Assembly: GCF_900109375.1 (NCBI RefSeq) | Contig: NZ_FOAB01000004.1 | Location: 1 to 64,000, forward strand | Length of the DNA stretch: 64,000 nucleotides | Reading direction: 5' to 3' | Source of the DNA: Aquimarina amphilecti | GTDB lineage: Bacteria; Bacteroidota; Bacteroidia; Flavobacteriales; Flavobacteriaceae | In this document: positions 35,548-45,386 of the stretch, piece by piece | Layout: every line of letters starts with the position of its first letter | How positions within the stretch are numbered: the first letter of the stretch is position 1 | Notes under the pieces: model-generated | Seen by the model: the letters and a program-made list of their open reading frames with translations, nothing else | Database searches by the model: none | Told to the model about the DNA's origin: nothing | Program-made: the position numbers and the translations under genes

Positions 35548-36981
35548 GCCCAAAAATGTTAGTAATCCATTGAGTGGAAGTAATTCATAACCAATTTTAT
35601 AACCACCAAGGAATTCAGAAGGGATTTTCCATACTCCAATAATAATTAGAACAGATATTAACGCTACAATCCAGGTGTATTTATCTTTGATTTTATAATT
35701 AGTAAAAATTCCGAATGCGAATAAACCTAGAAGTGGGCCATAAGTAAAAGTAGCTACGGTTAGCAAATTACTGATTACATTTTCCGTTAATACATGTTTA
35801 AAAACTATAATCACAATGATCAACAAGATACTCATAGCAATATGAGTTTTTTTTCGGATCGCTACTTGATCTTGTTCTTCTTTTTTCTCAATGCCTAAAA
35901 AGTCTATACAAAAAGAAGTTGTTAGCGACGTCAGTGCGCTATCTGCACTACTATATGCCGCAGCAACTAATCCAAGTATAAATGCAATGGCTAATACGAA
36001 GCCTAACCCACCATTAATTGCTATTTCTGGAAATAGTAAATCAGTTTTTACATTTCCATCTACAACTGGAGTTGTGATATTAAATTGATCAGCATATATG
36101 AATAACAAAGCGCCTAGTAAAAGAAAAATAAAGTTGACCACGATCAATACAAAACTAAAAGAAACCATGTTTTTCTGTGCTTCTTTTAAGTTACGACAGG
36201 TTAGATTTTTTTGCATCATGTCTTGATCTAGTCCAGTCATACAGATGGCAATAAACATACCTCCGATAAATGACTTGAAAAAATGATTCTTTTCTAAAAA
36301 GCTATCGAAGAAAAATATTTTATCATAATTTTTTAATTCTTCTGAAGAGAGGAATTCTGAAAAAGACCACCCTATTTGATCGTTAATATAATAGATTGCT
36401 GTTCCTAAAGCGATTAACATAAATAATGTCTGTAACGTATCGGTCCAAACTATTGTTTTTATACCTCCTCTAAAGGTGTATATCCAGATTAATAGTATAG
36501 AAAATATAACGGTAATTTCGAAAGGTACGTTCCATTCATCAAAAATATATTGTTGTAATACAATTGCCACAAGATAGAGCCTGAAAGAAGCACCTAAAAC
36601 TCTAGATATAAAGAAAAAGAATGCTCCTGTTTTATAACTAACTATTCCAAATCTTTCTTCTAGATATTGATAAATAGAGGTGACGTTTAACTTATAGTAA
36701 ATAGGCATTAAGATATAAGCAATGACAAAATTACCAACCAGATATCCAAAAACGATCTGCATATAACTAAACTGTGCCCCTTCAACCCATCCTGGAACAG
36801 AAATAAAAGTAACTCCACTTAGGGAAGCTCCAATCATACCAAAGGCAACTATGTACCAAGGAGATTGTTTATTAGCTTTAAAAAAAGCTTCGTTTCCTGA
36901 GTTTTTTCCGGTGAGATATGATATTAAAAGAAGTATACCGAAGTAACCGGCGATTAAAAACAGAATATGTATGGGTTGCAT
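35524..36981 (-). CDS. Sodium:solute symporter family transporter
   Basis: A 485-residue membrane protein with about 13 helices. Family marks are [16 protein letters not shown] in the first helices, [20 protein letters not shown], and [16 protein letters not shown] near the sodium site. It imports a small organic solute with sodium; sialic-acid, sugar or amino-acid substrates are all possible in this superfamily and I cannot choose. Its 3' end overlaps the CoA-binding gene on the other strand by 24 bp. Confidence 0.9.
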   Translation of the reverse strand: MQPIHILFLIAGYFGILLLISYLTGKNSGNEAFFKANKQSPWYIVAFGMIGASLSGVTFISVPGWVEGAQFSYMQIVFGYLVGNFVIAYILMPIYYKLNVTSIYQYLEERFGIVSYKTGAFFFFISRVLGASFRLYLVAIVLQQYIFDEWNVPFEITVIFSILLIWIYTFRGGIKTIVWTDTLQTLFMLIALGTAIYYINDQIGWSFSEFLSSEELKNYDKIFFFDSFLEKNHFFKSFIGGMFIAICMTGLDQDMMQKNLTCRNLKEAQKNMVSFSFVLIVVNFIFLLLGALLFIYADQFNITTPVVDGNVKTDLLFPEIAINGGLGFVLAIAFILGLVAAAYSSADSALTSLTTSFCIDFLGIEKKEEQDQVAIRKKTHIAMSILLIIVIIVFKHVLTENVISNLLTVATFTYGPLLGLFAFGIFTNYKIKDKYTWIVALISVLIIIGVWKIPSEFLGGYKIGYELLPLNGLLTFLGLILIRRK

Positions 36982-37071
36982 ATAAAAATACGAATTAGTA
37001 AAACACCAAAATACGAATTAATTTTATTGATGAATATTTTTATAACATATCTTATAATCTAAGTTTTAGAT

Positions 37072-37341
37072 TCATATTATTTCAGCTATGTCCATTGCTA
37101 ATAGAATTGTTAAAGATATTCCTATTAATATGGCTAGGGTATTTATACTTCCTAATTGTGACTTAGGAATTTTATATGCATAACTACTAATTCTGGTAGT
37201 ATTCATTAAAAACACAAACAAAAGAGGTAGTAAAGGAATTATTAAAAATAGCATAGTATCTAATTCTATTGCGCTATTTGAAATTTCATGAATTACAGAA
37301 AAAGTACTATTAAAAAAGGAAAAGTAGAAATACGATATCAT
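37072..37341 (-). CDS. Membrane protein of unknown function; frame open far upstream of first ATG
   Basis: From the first ATG (37341) the frame gives 89 residues with two strong helices (MLFLIIPLLPLLFVFLM and LGSINTLAILIGISLTILLAM). The same frame stays open upstream for 84 more codons, up to the TAG stop of the ABC ATPase gene (37594-37596). The extra part reads like protein: a hydrophobic helix LYLIKLILLLLFITYLISG, the loop TTILDYFDPILDRSYFRP, and another helix LLIPFLGVFINDKVGWIL. The true protein is therefore probably about 165-170 residues with four helices, starting at a non-ATG codon such as ATT at 37584-37582. Cotranscription with the ABC gene is likely. Confidence 0.65.
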   Translation of the reverse strand: MISYFYFSFFNSTFSVIHEISNSAIELDTMLFLIIPLLPLLFVFLMNTTRISSYAYKIPKSQLGSINTLAILIGISLTILLAMDIAEII

Positions 37342-37593
37342 TAATATCCAACCAACTTTATCGTTTATAAAGACACCTAAAAATGGAATTAATAAAATAA
37401 TTGTAGGGCGAAAATATGATCTATCTAATATTGGATCAAAATAGTCAAGTATTGTAGTTCCGTTAAAATTATAATCTAATTTTAATTCATTAATTCCTGA
37501 AATTAAGTATGTTATGAAAAGTAATAATAATATTAATTTTATTAAATAAAGTAAATAAAACTGTTTAAATATTAGAAATGGAATACTTTGCCA

Positions 37594-38280
37594 CTATCTG
37601 TTTCTAGTATCACTCTCAATGACACCATCACGTAATCGTATTACACGATGCGCGTGAGCTGCTACTTCTTCTTCGTGTGTTACTAAAATAACAGTATTAC
37701 CAGCACCATGAATATCATCAAACAGTTGCATTATTTCTAATGAAGTTTTAGAATCTAAATTTCCAGTAGGTTCATCAGCTAAAATGATAGAAGGTTTGTT
37801 AACCAAAGCACGACCAACAGCAACTCGTTGTCTTTGCCCACCAGAAAGTTGATTTGGTTTGTGATCCATACGATCTGCCAATCCTACATCGGTTAATACT
37901 TCTTCGGCTCTTGCATTTCTGTCTTTTTTAGACGTTCCCGCATAGACCATAGGTAATGCTACATTGTCTAAAGCTGTAGTTCTAGGTAAAAGGTTAAAAG
38001 TCTGAAAAACAAAACCAATTTCTTTATTTCTAATGTCAGCTAATTCATCATCGCTCATTTTACTTACATCATTTCCATTAAGATTATAAGTGCCATCTGT
38101 AGGGGTATCTAAACAACCTAAAAGATTCATAAGAGTAGATTTTCCAGATCCAGAGGGTCCCATTATAGCAATATAATCTCCTGTTTTTATTTCTAGATCA
38201 ATGCCTTTAAGTACATAAACTGTTTCCTGACCTAATTGAAAATTTCTAATGATACCTTTAATATCGATAACGTTTTCCAT
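37594..38280 (-). CDS. ABC transporter ATP-binding protein, LolD/MacB type
   Basis: A 228-residue ATPase. Walker A is [10 protein letters not shown], the signature [15 protein letters not shown], Walker [13 protein letters not shown], and the H-loop [13 protein letters not shown]. The sequence fits the MacB/LolD/FtsE group, whose members drive lipoprotein release or efflux across the inner membrane together with a four-helix permease with a large periplasmic domain. No such permease is next to it. The next frame downstream encodes a small four-helix protein without periplasmic domain. Partner and cargo are not known. Confidence 0.9.
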   Translation of the reverse strand: MENVIDIKGIIRNFQLGQETVYVLKGIDLEIKTGDYIAIMGPSGSGKSTLMNLLGCLDTPTDGTYNLNGNDVSKMSDDELADIRNKEIGFVFQTFNLLPRTTALDNVALPMVYAGTSKKDRNARAEEVLTDVGLADRMDHKPNQLSGGQRQRVAVGRALVNKPSIILADEPTGNLDSKTSLEIMQLFDDIHGAGNTVILVTHEEEVAAHAHRVIRLRDGVIESDTRNR

Positions 38281-38345
38281 GCGATGAATTAATTATAGCC
38301 GTAAGATACGATTTTAGCTTATATGACGCATCAATGAAGAAGTTG

Positions 38346-38918
38346 TTACACTCTAATTGTAAAATGTTCTTTTTCCTGTTCTTTTCTAAAAAAAACAAAC
38401 CCTAAATCGAATGTGTTGATGGTAACTTTAACATTGTTATTATCCTGCAGTTTATTCCAAATAGACTGGTGCTCTTTAGATGATTGTATGGCCTGTAAGA
38501 GTAAAAGAGAATCATTATGGACTTTAGAGAATAGTGTTTCTAAATACGCTGGGTTTTTTTCCAGAAAACTGATATTTAGGTATATGAGGTCATATTTCTT
38601 TTTGTCAGTTTTAGAACAAGAGATTGAAATGGAATTATCAATAGCTAAAATTTCTCCAATAGTATTTGATGATTTTTCTGGGATTAAAACGGATTTATAA
38701 TCTAGATACGGTATTAATCGGTTTAAGAGTTTAGCGTTTTTTAAATTTATATCAATTATATTTTTTTTGATAATTGATTTGATTTTTGGGTATGAATCTT
38801 TTTTTTTAGAATCATAAAAACACTTTGTGATTAGACTATAAATAAAAGGAGAATGTACTCCATGCTGGTTTGTAGACTTAATCAAAAAACGAAAATAAGA
38901 CTTGATTTTAAAAAACAT
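38346..38918 (-). CDS. SAM-dependent methyltransferase-like protein, shortened
   Basis: A 190-residue protein. The N-terminal motif NQHGVHSPFIYSLITKCFYD is typical of a Bacteroidetes class I methyltransferase group (about 230-260 residues) of O-methyltransferase type. The rest keeps the layout: YDLIYLNISFLEKNPAYLETLF, then VFFRKEQEKEHFTIRV. The Gly-rich SAM loop (E-x-G-x-G-x-G) expected near residue 70-80 is missing: the stretch there reads YLDYKSVLIPEKSSNTIGEI. The protein may be a degraded or non-catalytic relative. It lies 35 bp downstream of the ABC-F gene. Confidence 0.6.
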   Translation of the reverse strand: MFFKIKSYFRFLIKSTNQHGVHSPFIYSLITKCFYDSKKKDSYPKIKSIIKKNIIDINLKNAKLLNRLIPYLDYKSVLIPEKSSNTIGEILAIDNSISISCSKTDKKKYDLIYLNISFLEKNPAYLETLFSKVHNDSLLLLQAIQSSKEHQSIWNKLQDNNNVKVTINTFDLGFVFFRKEQEKEHFTIRV

Positions 38919-38953
38919 GAATTAGGCAATAAGTATAGTGTGCAATTATTTAT

Positions 38954-40819
38954 CTATTCCATTTTTTCTGAGAGCTCTAACCAGCGCATCTCTTTTTCTT
39001 CAATGGTGTCAATAATATCTTTTAGTTTTGCTGATTCTTCATTAATCTTATCTCCTTCTAAAGAACCACTAGTAAAAAGTTTTTCGATTTCTTTTTTCTT
39101 AATTTCTAATTTCTTTAAGTCACGTTCGATACGACTATATTCCTTCTGTTCATTATAAGACAAAGCGATCTTGTTATCTTTTTTCCAAGAAGTTTTTGTT
39201 TTTGGTTCCGTATCGATTGGTTTCGTTTTTTCAGGAGATCTACTGTTTTCATATATACGATAATCAGAATAATTACCAGGAAAATCTTCAATAACTCCAT
39301 TACCTCTAAATACAAATAGATGATCCACTATTTTATCCATAAAATAACGATCATGTGATACAACGATTAGGCAACCAGGAAAATCTAATAAGAAGTTTTC
39401 TAATACATTTAGAGTTACAATATCTAGATCATTTGTAGGTTCATCCAGGATCAAGAAATTTGGATTTTGAATTAAGACAGTACATAGGTATAATCGTTTT
39501 CGTTCTCCACCACTTAATTTTTCTACAAAGTCATATTGTTTTTTGCGATCAAATAAGAAACGTTCTAATAGTTGTTGAGCAGAAATTTGTCTTCCTTTTT
39601 TCAAAGGTATATAATCACCAAACTCCCTAATAACTTCTATTACTTTTTGTCCTTCTTTAATAGTGATACCTCTTTGGGTGTAGTATCCAAATTTTACCGT
39701 ATCACCAATTACAATTTTACCTTGATCGGGCTGAGTAGCTCCGGTAATCATATTTAAAAATGTTGATTTTCCAGTTCCATTTTTGCCAATAATCCCAACA
39801 CGTTCTCCTTTTCGGAAAACATACTCATACTTGTCTAAAAGAATAAGATTTTCATAGCTTTTAGAAACTTTATAGATTTCTAGGATTTTACTACCTAGGC
39901 GTTCCATATTTATTTCTAATTGTACTTCGTGATCATTCCTTCTTTGATGTGCTCGTTCTTTTATTTCGTAAAAATCATCAATTCTTGATTTTGATTTCGT
40001 AGTTCTAGCTTTAGGTTGTCTTCGCATCCAATCCAACTCTTTTTTATAGAGTTGTTTTGCTTTGTTGGTTTCGATTTCTTCATTAGCTATTCTAGCATCT
40101 TTATTCTGAAGATAATATGCGTAATTACCTTTGTAACTGTATAATTTGCCGTTTTCAAGTTCTACGATTTCATTACATACGTTTTCTAGAAAATAACGAT
40201 CGTGAGTTACCATAAAGAGGGTGAAATTCTCTTTTGCAAAATATTCTTCAAGCCATTCAATCATTTCTAAATCTAGATGATTTGTAGGCTCATCTAGATA
40301 CAATAGTTCAGGTTTGCTTAATAAAATATTAGCAAGTGCTAACCTTTTTTTCTGTCCACCCGAAAGTAAACTTACTTTTTGATCAAGGTTTTCTAATTTT
40401 AGTTTAAAAAGAATTTGCTTGTATTGCGTTTCGAAATCCCAAGCATTAAGAGCATCCATCTGCTCAAAAGCTTTTTGATAAGCTTCAGTATCGTCTGGAT
40501 TTTGCAATGCTTTTTCGTAAGTGTTTATTACCCTTAGTGTTTCATTTTCAGCTGCAAAAATTGTCTGTTCGATCGTAAGATTAGGATCCAGATTTGGTTC
40601 CTGAGGTAAAAAAGCTACTTTTAGATTTTTTCGGTATACTACTTGTCCATTATCCGGATCCTCATCACCAGCGACAATATTAAGTAAAGATGTTTTACCT
40701 GTTCCGTTTTTTGCAACAAAACCAATTTTTTGACCTTCATTAATTCCAAAAGAGATATTCTGAAATAGTATTCGTTCTCCAAATGATTTAGCAATATTTT
40801 CTACTGATACGTAATTCAC
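38954..40819 (-). CDS. ABC-F family ATPase (Uup/EttA group)
   Basis: A 621-residue soluble protein with two ABC domains and no membrane segment. Domain 1: Walker A KNGTGKTSLL, signature LSGGQKKRLALANILL, Walker B LLYLDEPTNHLDLE. Domain 2: GKNGTGKSTFL, LSGGERKRLYLCTVLI, FLILDEPTNDLDI. The linker (about 240-310) is the ABC-F arm. The C-terminal 70 residues form a charged coiled coil (IERDLKKLEIKKKEIEK), as in Uup, which binds branched DNA or ribosomes. Likely role: ribosome-linked translation factor. Transcribed together with the methyltransferase-like gene downstream. Confidence 0.92.
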   Translation of the reverse strand: MNYVSVENIAKSFGERILFQNISFGINEGQKIGFVAKNGTGKTSLLNIVAGDEDPDNGQVVYRKNLKVAFLPQEPNLDPNLTIEQTIFAAENETLRVINTYEKALQNPDDTEAYQKAFEQMDALNAWDFETQYKQILFKLKLENLDQKVSLLSGGQKKRLALANILLSKPELLYLDEPTNHLDLEMIEWLEEYFAKENFTLFMVTHDRYFLENVCNEIVELENGKLYSYKGNYAYYLQNKDARIANEEIETNKAKQLYKKELDWMRRQPKARTTKSKSRIDDFYEIKERAHQRRNDHEVQLEINMERLGSKILEIYKVSKSYENLILLDKYEYVFRKGERVGIIGKNGTGKSTFLNMITGATQPDQGKIVIGDTVKFGYYTQRGITIKEGQKVIEVIREFGDYIPLKKGRQISAQQLLERFLFDRKKQYDFVEKLSGGERKRLYLCTVLIQNPNFLILDEPTNDLDIVTLNVLENFLLDFPGCLIVVSHDRYFMDKIVDHLFVFRGNGVIEDFPGNYSDYRIYENSRSPEKTKPIDTEPKTKTSWKKDNKIALSYNEQKEYSRIERDLKKLEIKKKEIEKLFTSGSLEGDKINEESAKLKDIIDTIEEKEMRWLELSEKME

Positions 40820-40971
40820 TTATTAATTTTAAGAATTGACGCAAAGATAAATAGAAATAGATTCTATAAAAGGTTTTACTAGGGCTATAATATTTCTTTT
40901 AGAAATAACTAAATATTCTTTCTTGTTTTTTTTGTGTATTTTTATTTTCCCAAGTCAACTATAACTAGCCT

Positions 40972-42423
40972 ATGAAGAGAAAACTACTTATAATAATTGT
41001 GCTCCTAAATACGAATATTTTATCTGCTCAAGAAACTTATCGTGATGAATTTGGTGTTGTTTCATACGCCAATAATGATGGAACTTCTAACTGGGCTGGA
41101 AATTGGGTAGAGGTTGAGCCTTTTGATGTTAATGATAATCCCGCTGGAGGCTTTATTGCTGTTTTAGGAAACCAATTAGACTTCAATTGGATATGGTCAG
41201 AAACTATTACAAGAAGTGTTAATATTGCTGGAGCCACATTAGCAACCTTGTCTTTTAATTGGGAGACTAGAACTTTAGATGCAAATGAAGAGTTATCAAT
41301 TCAGGTGTCTGATGATGGAACTACATTTACCACACTAGCAAGTTTTGGAGGTACACAAACGGGATCTTTTAGTCAGAATATATCTCTTTACATTTCAGCT
41401 AATACCACGATAAGATTTGTAAATACTAATGCTAATTGGACAGATTCCGGTGACATTGTGATTATAGATAATGTGCAAATTGAGGCTTTGTTTCCTGATG
41501 ATCCTCCTGTGGTTATTGTTACAGGAGATAAACATTTTTGTCCTACCGCATCAAATTCTACTCCAGTAGTAGAAACAATTTCTATTACAGATCCTGATGA
41601 TATTAATTTAGAACAACTTACGATTCAGGTCTCTACAGGATATCAAAATGGGTCAGATTTATTAACATTGACAGGTATACATCCTAATATTACGGATAGT
41701 TGGGATGTTACCGAAGGAAGATTAACACTAACTGGGCCGGCTACTTTTGCAGAGTTTGAAGCTGCTGTTTTGGCTACGGTTTTTTCATCTACGCCTCCGG
41801 TTGTTGCCGTTTTGAGAGAGTTTTCTGTTGTTTTGGGATCTCCTCTGTATTTACCAGAAACAGGTCATTATTATGAGTTTATTCCGTCTTTAGGAATACG
41901 CTGGGATGATGCGAGAGATGAAGCAGAATTAAGAACTTTTTTTGGACTTCAAGGGTATATGGCTACCCTGACAAGTGCTATTGAAGCAACTTTTGCTGGA
42001 GATCAAATAACGGGTACTGGTTGGATTGGTGCAAGCGATAATTTTGGTTCGGGAGAAGGTGAGTGGAGATGGGAAACGGGACCAGAGGCTGGAACTATAT
42101 TCTGGAATGGAGATGAAACGGGAACTGTAGCACCTGGTGAATTTGCGTTTTGGAATAATAATGAACCTAATGATTATCCTGATGATGCAATACCAGGGCA
42201 AGAAAATTATGCGCATATAACAGATGATACTATTGGTATTCAGAATTCTTGGAATGATTTACCTATTACTGGTGGTGGTGGAGCTTATCAAGCTCAAGGG
42301 TATATTGTAGAGTATGGTGGACTGCCTGGTGATCCAGTACTTCAAATATCAGGAGTAACGAGATTGAGAATAAGTTGTACGGTCATTACGAATCGAAATA
42401 AAACATATAGAGTTAATTACTAA
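40972..42423 (+). CDS. Secreted protein with C-type lectin-like domain
   Basis: A 483-residue exported protein with a signal peptide ending NILSAQE. The first part (about 25-170) is a beta jelly-roll-like module (SFNWETRTLDANEELSIQVS). A cadherin-like/calx-type stretch follows (about 185-290). Then comes a C-type lectin-like domain (about 300-455): HYYEFIPSLGIRWDDARDEA, GYMATLTSAIEATF, WIGASDNFGSGEGEWRW and WNNNEPNDYP, the last being the EPN-type calcium/sugar motif. In related proteins type B sorting repeats follow, but here the protein ends at NKTYRVNY with no sorting domain. Either it is naturally short or it has lost its end. Confidence 0.82.
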   Translation: MKRKLLIIIVLLNTNILSAQETYRDEFGVVSYANNDGTSNWAGNWVEVEPFDVNDNPAGGFIAVLGNQLDFNWIWSETITRSVNIAGATLATLSFNWETRTLDANEELSIQVSDDGTTFTTLASFGGTQTGSFSQNISLYISANTTIRFVNTNANWTDSGDIVIIDNVQIEALFPDDPPVVIVTGDKHFCPTASNSTPVVETISITDPDDINLEQLTIQVSTGYQNGSDLLTLTGIHPNITDSWDVTEGRLTLTGPATFAEFEAAVLATVFSSTPPVVAVLREFSVVLGSPLYLPETGHYYEFIPSLGIRWDDARDEAELRTFFGLQGYMATLTSAIEATFAGDQITGTGWIGASDNFGSGEGEWRWETGPEAGTIFWNGDETGTVAPGEFAFWNNNEPNDYPDDAIPGQENYAHITDDTIGIQNSWNDLPITGGGGAYQAQGYIVEYGGLPGDPVLQISGVTRLRISCTVITNRNKTYRVNY

Positions 42424-42484
42424 ATGTTTTCGATAAATTACAATGCAGTTTTGTTCTATTATTTTAAAATATCAAGACAGTCTC

Positions 42485-44071
42485 TTATGCATTAATTTTT
42501 TGTCTTCGTTTTGTAACTGAAAACAAAAAAATAGAAATCATTAGAAAAATTGCAACTCGCGCCAGATAATCACCTGCTTTTACGTAAAAAGTGATTTTGT
42601 CATTAGTCTTAAGAGTTCCTTTTAGAGTTCCTTGTTCATTGTAATCAAGAGAAGATACTATGTTTCCTGTTTGACTTATAATTGCAGATATTCCTGTATT
42701 AGCACTTCGAGCGATACTTCTTCGGGTTTCTATTGCTCTTAATTTTGCGTATGCTAAATGTTGTTTGTGTCCTTGTGTGATTCCCCACCAAGCATCGTTA
42801 GTAATGATAGCAAGAAAATCAGCTTCATTTCTTACATATCCGGTAACAAATTCACCATAAACACTCTCATAACATATAATTGGACCAGCACCAAGTCCTT
42901 CTTTTGTAAAAAAAACTTCTCGATCTGGCTGCGTTGTTTTTTTTGCCACTGTACCTCCTAAATCTATCATAGCGTCACCAACTAATGGTTTGAAAACACT
43001 TTGATAAGGAAAATTTTCTACCCCAACAACTAACTTACTTTTGTTATAAAGTTCAGTTGTTCCATCCGGTCTTACTAGAAATGCAGAATTATAGTCATCA
43101 TAGAATACACCACTTTTATGTTCATTTGTTTGAGGACGAACTTTAGTTGGATTTCTAAATACATCTAATAGAGAAATTCCTGAAAGAAAATTTGCGTTAG
43201 GATAATTACCAATAATAGAGGTAGCTGTTTTTTTTGCAATAGAGTTATTGAAATTCTTTAATCTGTTATTATCCGCAAAAACAGTTTCAGGAGCAATGAT
43301 AAAGTCTGTTGTTTGGGATATCTCTTTAGTTGTAAGGGAGCTTAATAAAGCTCCAACACGATCATCAGAAGTGTTATATTTTTCGGTGTAAGGATTTATA
43401 TTGGGCTGTAGAATAATAACTTCTACATCTTTACCTTCTTCTGTATAAGTCTTTAGAATTATAAATGAAATTATTATTGGAATGATTATAACAAGTCCAT
43501 TTTTTATTGCTGATCGATATAAAATAGATTTATCCTTATGTTCAATAAAAAGTAATACGCTTTTATATATCCCGATATTTACAATCCATATCCATAAAGA
43601 ACCTCCGAATGTACCAGTATATTCATACCATTGTATCCAGGATGTGAAATTAGCAAATCCGTTCCCTAAGTTAAGCCAAGGCCATGAAAATTGCCATTGA
43701 AGATGAAGGTATTCAAAACTCATCCAAATACATATTAGGAAAACAGATGAAATTGTAAAGGATGATCTTCTGGCAATAATATGATAGGTTAGAAAAACCA
43801 ATGCCATTAATAACGTATTTACAATTTCTGCAAACCACATGCCAAAAGGCGTAGAGTTGTAAATCCACCAGGTAGTAATCATATTCCAAATAAAGAAGCT
43901 CAGAAAAGCTAAACCTAATACCTGAGTTTTATGACGTTTGCTGTTGCGTATTCTATATTCTATTATTAGTAAAGGGACAAATCCAAAAAACAAAAATAAT
44001 GGAAAACCATAAGTAGGCCATCCAATAGAAAGTAATAAACCAGATAAAATAGCAAGTAAAATATTTTTCAT
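42485..44071 (-). CDS. lnt: Apolipoprotein N-acyltransferase
   Basis: A 528-residue inner-membrane enzyme that adds the third acyl chain to the N-terminal Cys of lipoproteins. Six to eight helices occupy the N-terminal 220 residues and the last 25. The nitrilase-like periplasmic domain has the catalytic Glu in FIIAPETVFADN, Lys in YNKSKLVVGVENFPY and Cys in GPIICYESVYGEF. The many lipoproteins in this window are its expected substrates. It lies about 100 bp downstream of the PorV-like gene on the same strand. Confidence 0.93.
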   Translation of the reverse strand: MKNILLAILSGLLLSIGWPTYGFPLFLFFGFVPLLIIEYRIRNSKRHKTQVLGLAFLSFFIWNMITTWWIYNSTPFGMWFAEIVNTLLMALVFLTYHIIARRSSFTISSVFLICIWMSFEYLHLQWQFSWPWLNLGNGFANFTSWIQWYEYTGTFGGSLWIWIVNIGIYKSVLLFIEHKDKSILYRSAIKNGLVIIIPIIISFIILKTYTEEGKDVEVIILQPNINPYTEKYNTSDDRVGALLSSLTTKEISQTTDFIIAPETVFADNNRLKNFNNSIAKKTATSIIGNYPNANFLSGISLLDVFRNPTKVRPQTNEHKSGVFYDDYNSAFLVRPDGTTELYNKSKLVVGVENFPYQSVFKPLVGDAMIDLGGTVAKKTTQPDREVFFTKEGLGAGPIICYESVYGEFVTGYVRNEADFLAIITNDAWWGITQGHKQHLAYAKLRAIETRRSIARSANTGISAIISQTGNIVSSLDYNEQGTLKGTLKTNDKITFYVKAGDYLARVAIFLMISIFLFSVTKRRQKINA

Positions 44072-44170
44072 AAGGAGTGTTCTGTCTTAGTAACGAAATT
44101 AATCTTATTTCGTTACAAAACTTGAAGCTAAAGCTAAAAAAATGTTATGATTGAAAGCTGCTCGATAATG

Positions 44171-45268
44171 TTATCTAAAAATACTCCAGTCAACTTTAAT
44201 TGAAAATACATTAGAATAAATAGCAGCACTTTGATCCCCTATGTCTGTCAACGCATAATCTACTTGTATCCCTCTATATTGAAAACCAATACCAAAATTT
44301 GGCTGAAAACCAACATTGTCCGAACCGTCAAATTGTTCGATGTTTTGGAAGTTACCAACGCCTCCGCGCAAGTATACTATTTTAGCATAATCTAATTCAA
44401 AACCAAAAGCAGGAGTAATACTAATTGCAGAAGAAGAAATAATATCATTAGTTTCTGCAAAACGAACATTCATATCTAATTCAGTATTTAAACCAAACTT
44501 TTTACCTAAGTCGAATTTTCTTGCAGCCCCGAATTGTAATTTGGGAATAGTTATTTCAGTAGTTTCTGGTAATTCTTGATCTCTAATCTGAGGTATTTGA
44601 TCTTCATCAGGGATACCATCTCCATTAAGATCACCAATAGCAAAATCCTCTACGTTCCACGCGTTAAAAGTAGTAGTGATATCACGTACCATAATTCCAA
44701 ATTGCCATTTGTTCTTTTGGTATTGTAATGCTGCATCAAAACCAAATCCCCATGAAGAAGCAAAATCTCCAATGACTCTTCGTATTACTTTAGCATTTGC
44801 GCCATAACTTAATCCTTCGATAGGTAATTTTCTAGAGTACGAAAATGTAAAAGCATAATCTGCTGCAGAGAATAAATTTATCCTGGTGTAATCAATATTT
44901 CCATCAGCATCTACAAGACTAGTAGTGTCTAAAATATCATCAACTCCAAAACGAATTAAAGAAAGGGCAATAGCGCTTTTTTCATCTAAAGGCATTGCAA
45001 AAGCTAAGTAGTCATAGTTAGCAATATTTGCAAAATACGCCGCGTGCATGAATGATACTTGGTTGTCTTCTAAATGGATCAATCCTGCAGGATTCCAGTA
45101 TCCCGAATTAACATCGCCCGATGTTGCAACTACAGCATTAGCCATCCCTAAAGCACCAGCATCTACACCGATATTTAGAAATTCATTAGAATATTTTCTA
45201 GTTTGTGCCGAAGAAAACGAAACAACTAAAAATAGCAATGCAATTATAATTTTTTTCAATCCAAGCAA
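44171..45268 (-). CDS. PorV/PorQ family outer-membrane protein
   Basis: A 365-residue FadL-like barrel. A signal peptide (ends SFSSAQTR) is followed by the mature start YSNEFLNIGVDAGALGMANA and by NSGYWNPAGLIHLED, typical of the PorV/PorQ family of type IX secretion. A calcium-type loop DLNGDGIPDEDQIP appears in an extracellular loop (about residues 215-230). The last strand ends VDWSIFR with aromatic residues for barrel insertion. True PorV normally lies beside porU and is slightly longer; this is probably a paralogue. Cotranscription with lnt is possible. Confidence 0.85.
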   Translation of the reverse strand: MLGLKKIIIALLFLVVSFSSAQTRKYSNEFLNIGVDAGALGMANAVVATSGDVNSGYWNPAGLIHLEDNQVSFMHAAYFANIANYDYLAFAMPLDEKSAIALSLIRFGVDDILDTTSLVDADGNIDYTRINLFSAADYAFTFSYSRKLPIEGLSYGANAKVIRRVIGDFASSWGFGFDAALQYQKNKWQFGIMVRDITTTFNAWNVEDFAIGDLNGDGIPDEDQIPQIRDQELPETTEITIPKLQFGAARKFDLGKKFGLNTELDMNVRFAETNDIISSSAISITPAFGFELDYAKIVYLRGGVGNFQNIEQFDGSDNVGFQPNFGIGFQYRGIQVDYALTDIGDQSAAIYSNVFSIKVDWSIFR

Positions 45269-45386
45269 TTTTTGACAAATATCTCACTATTTTTCAACAT
45301 GATAAACTTTATTTGCGATTTCATATTGTGTAGTCTATGTTAATAGACGAAAATAGTTTGTTATTTTTACACAAAAAATCAATCAT

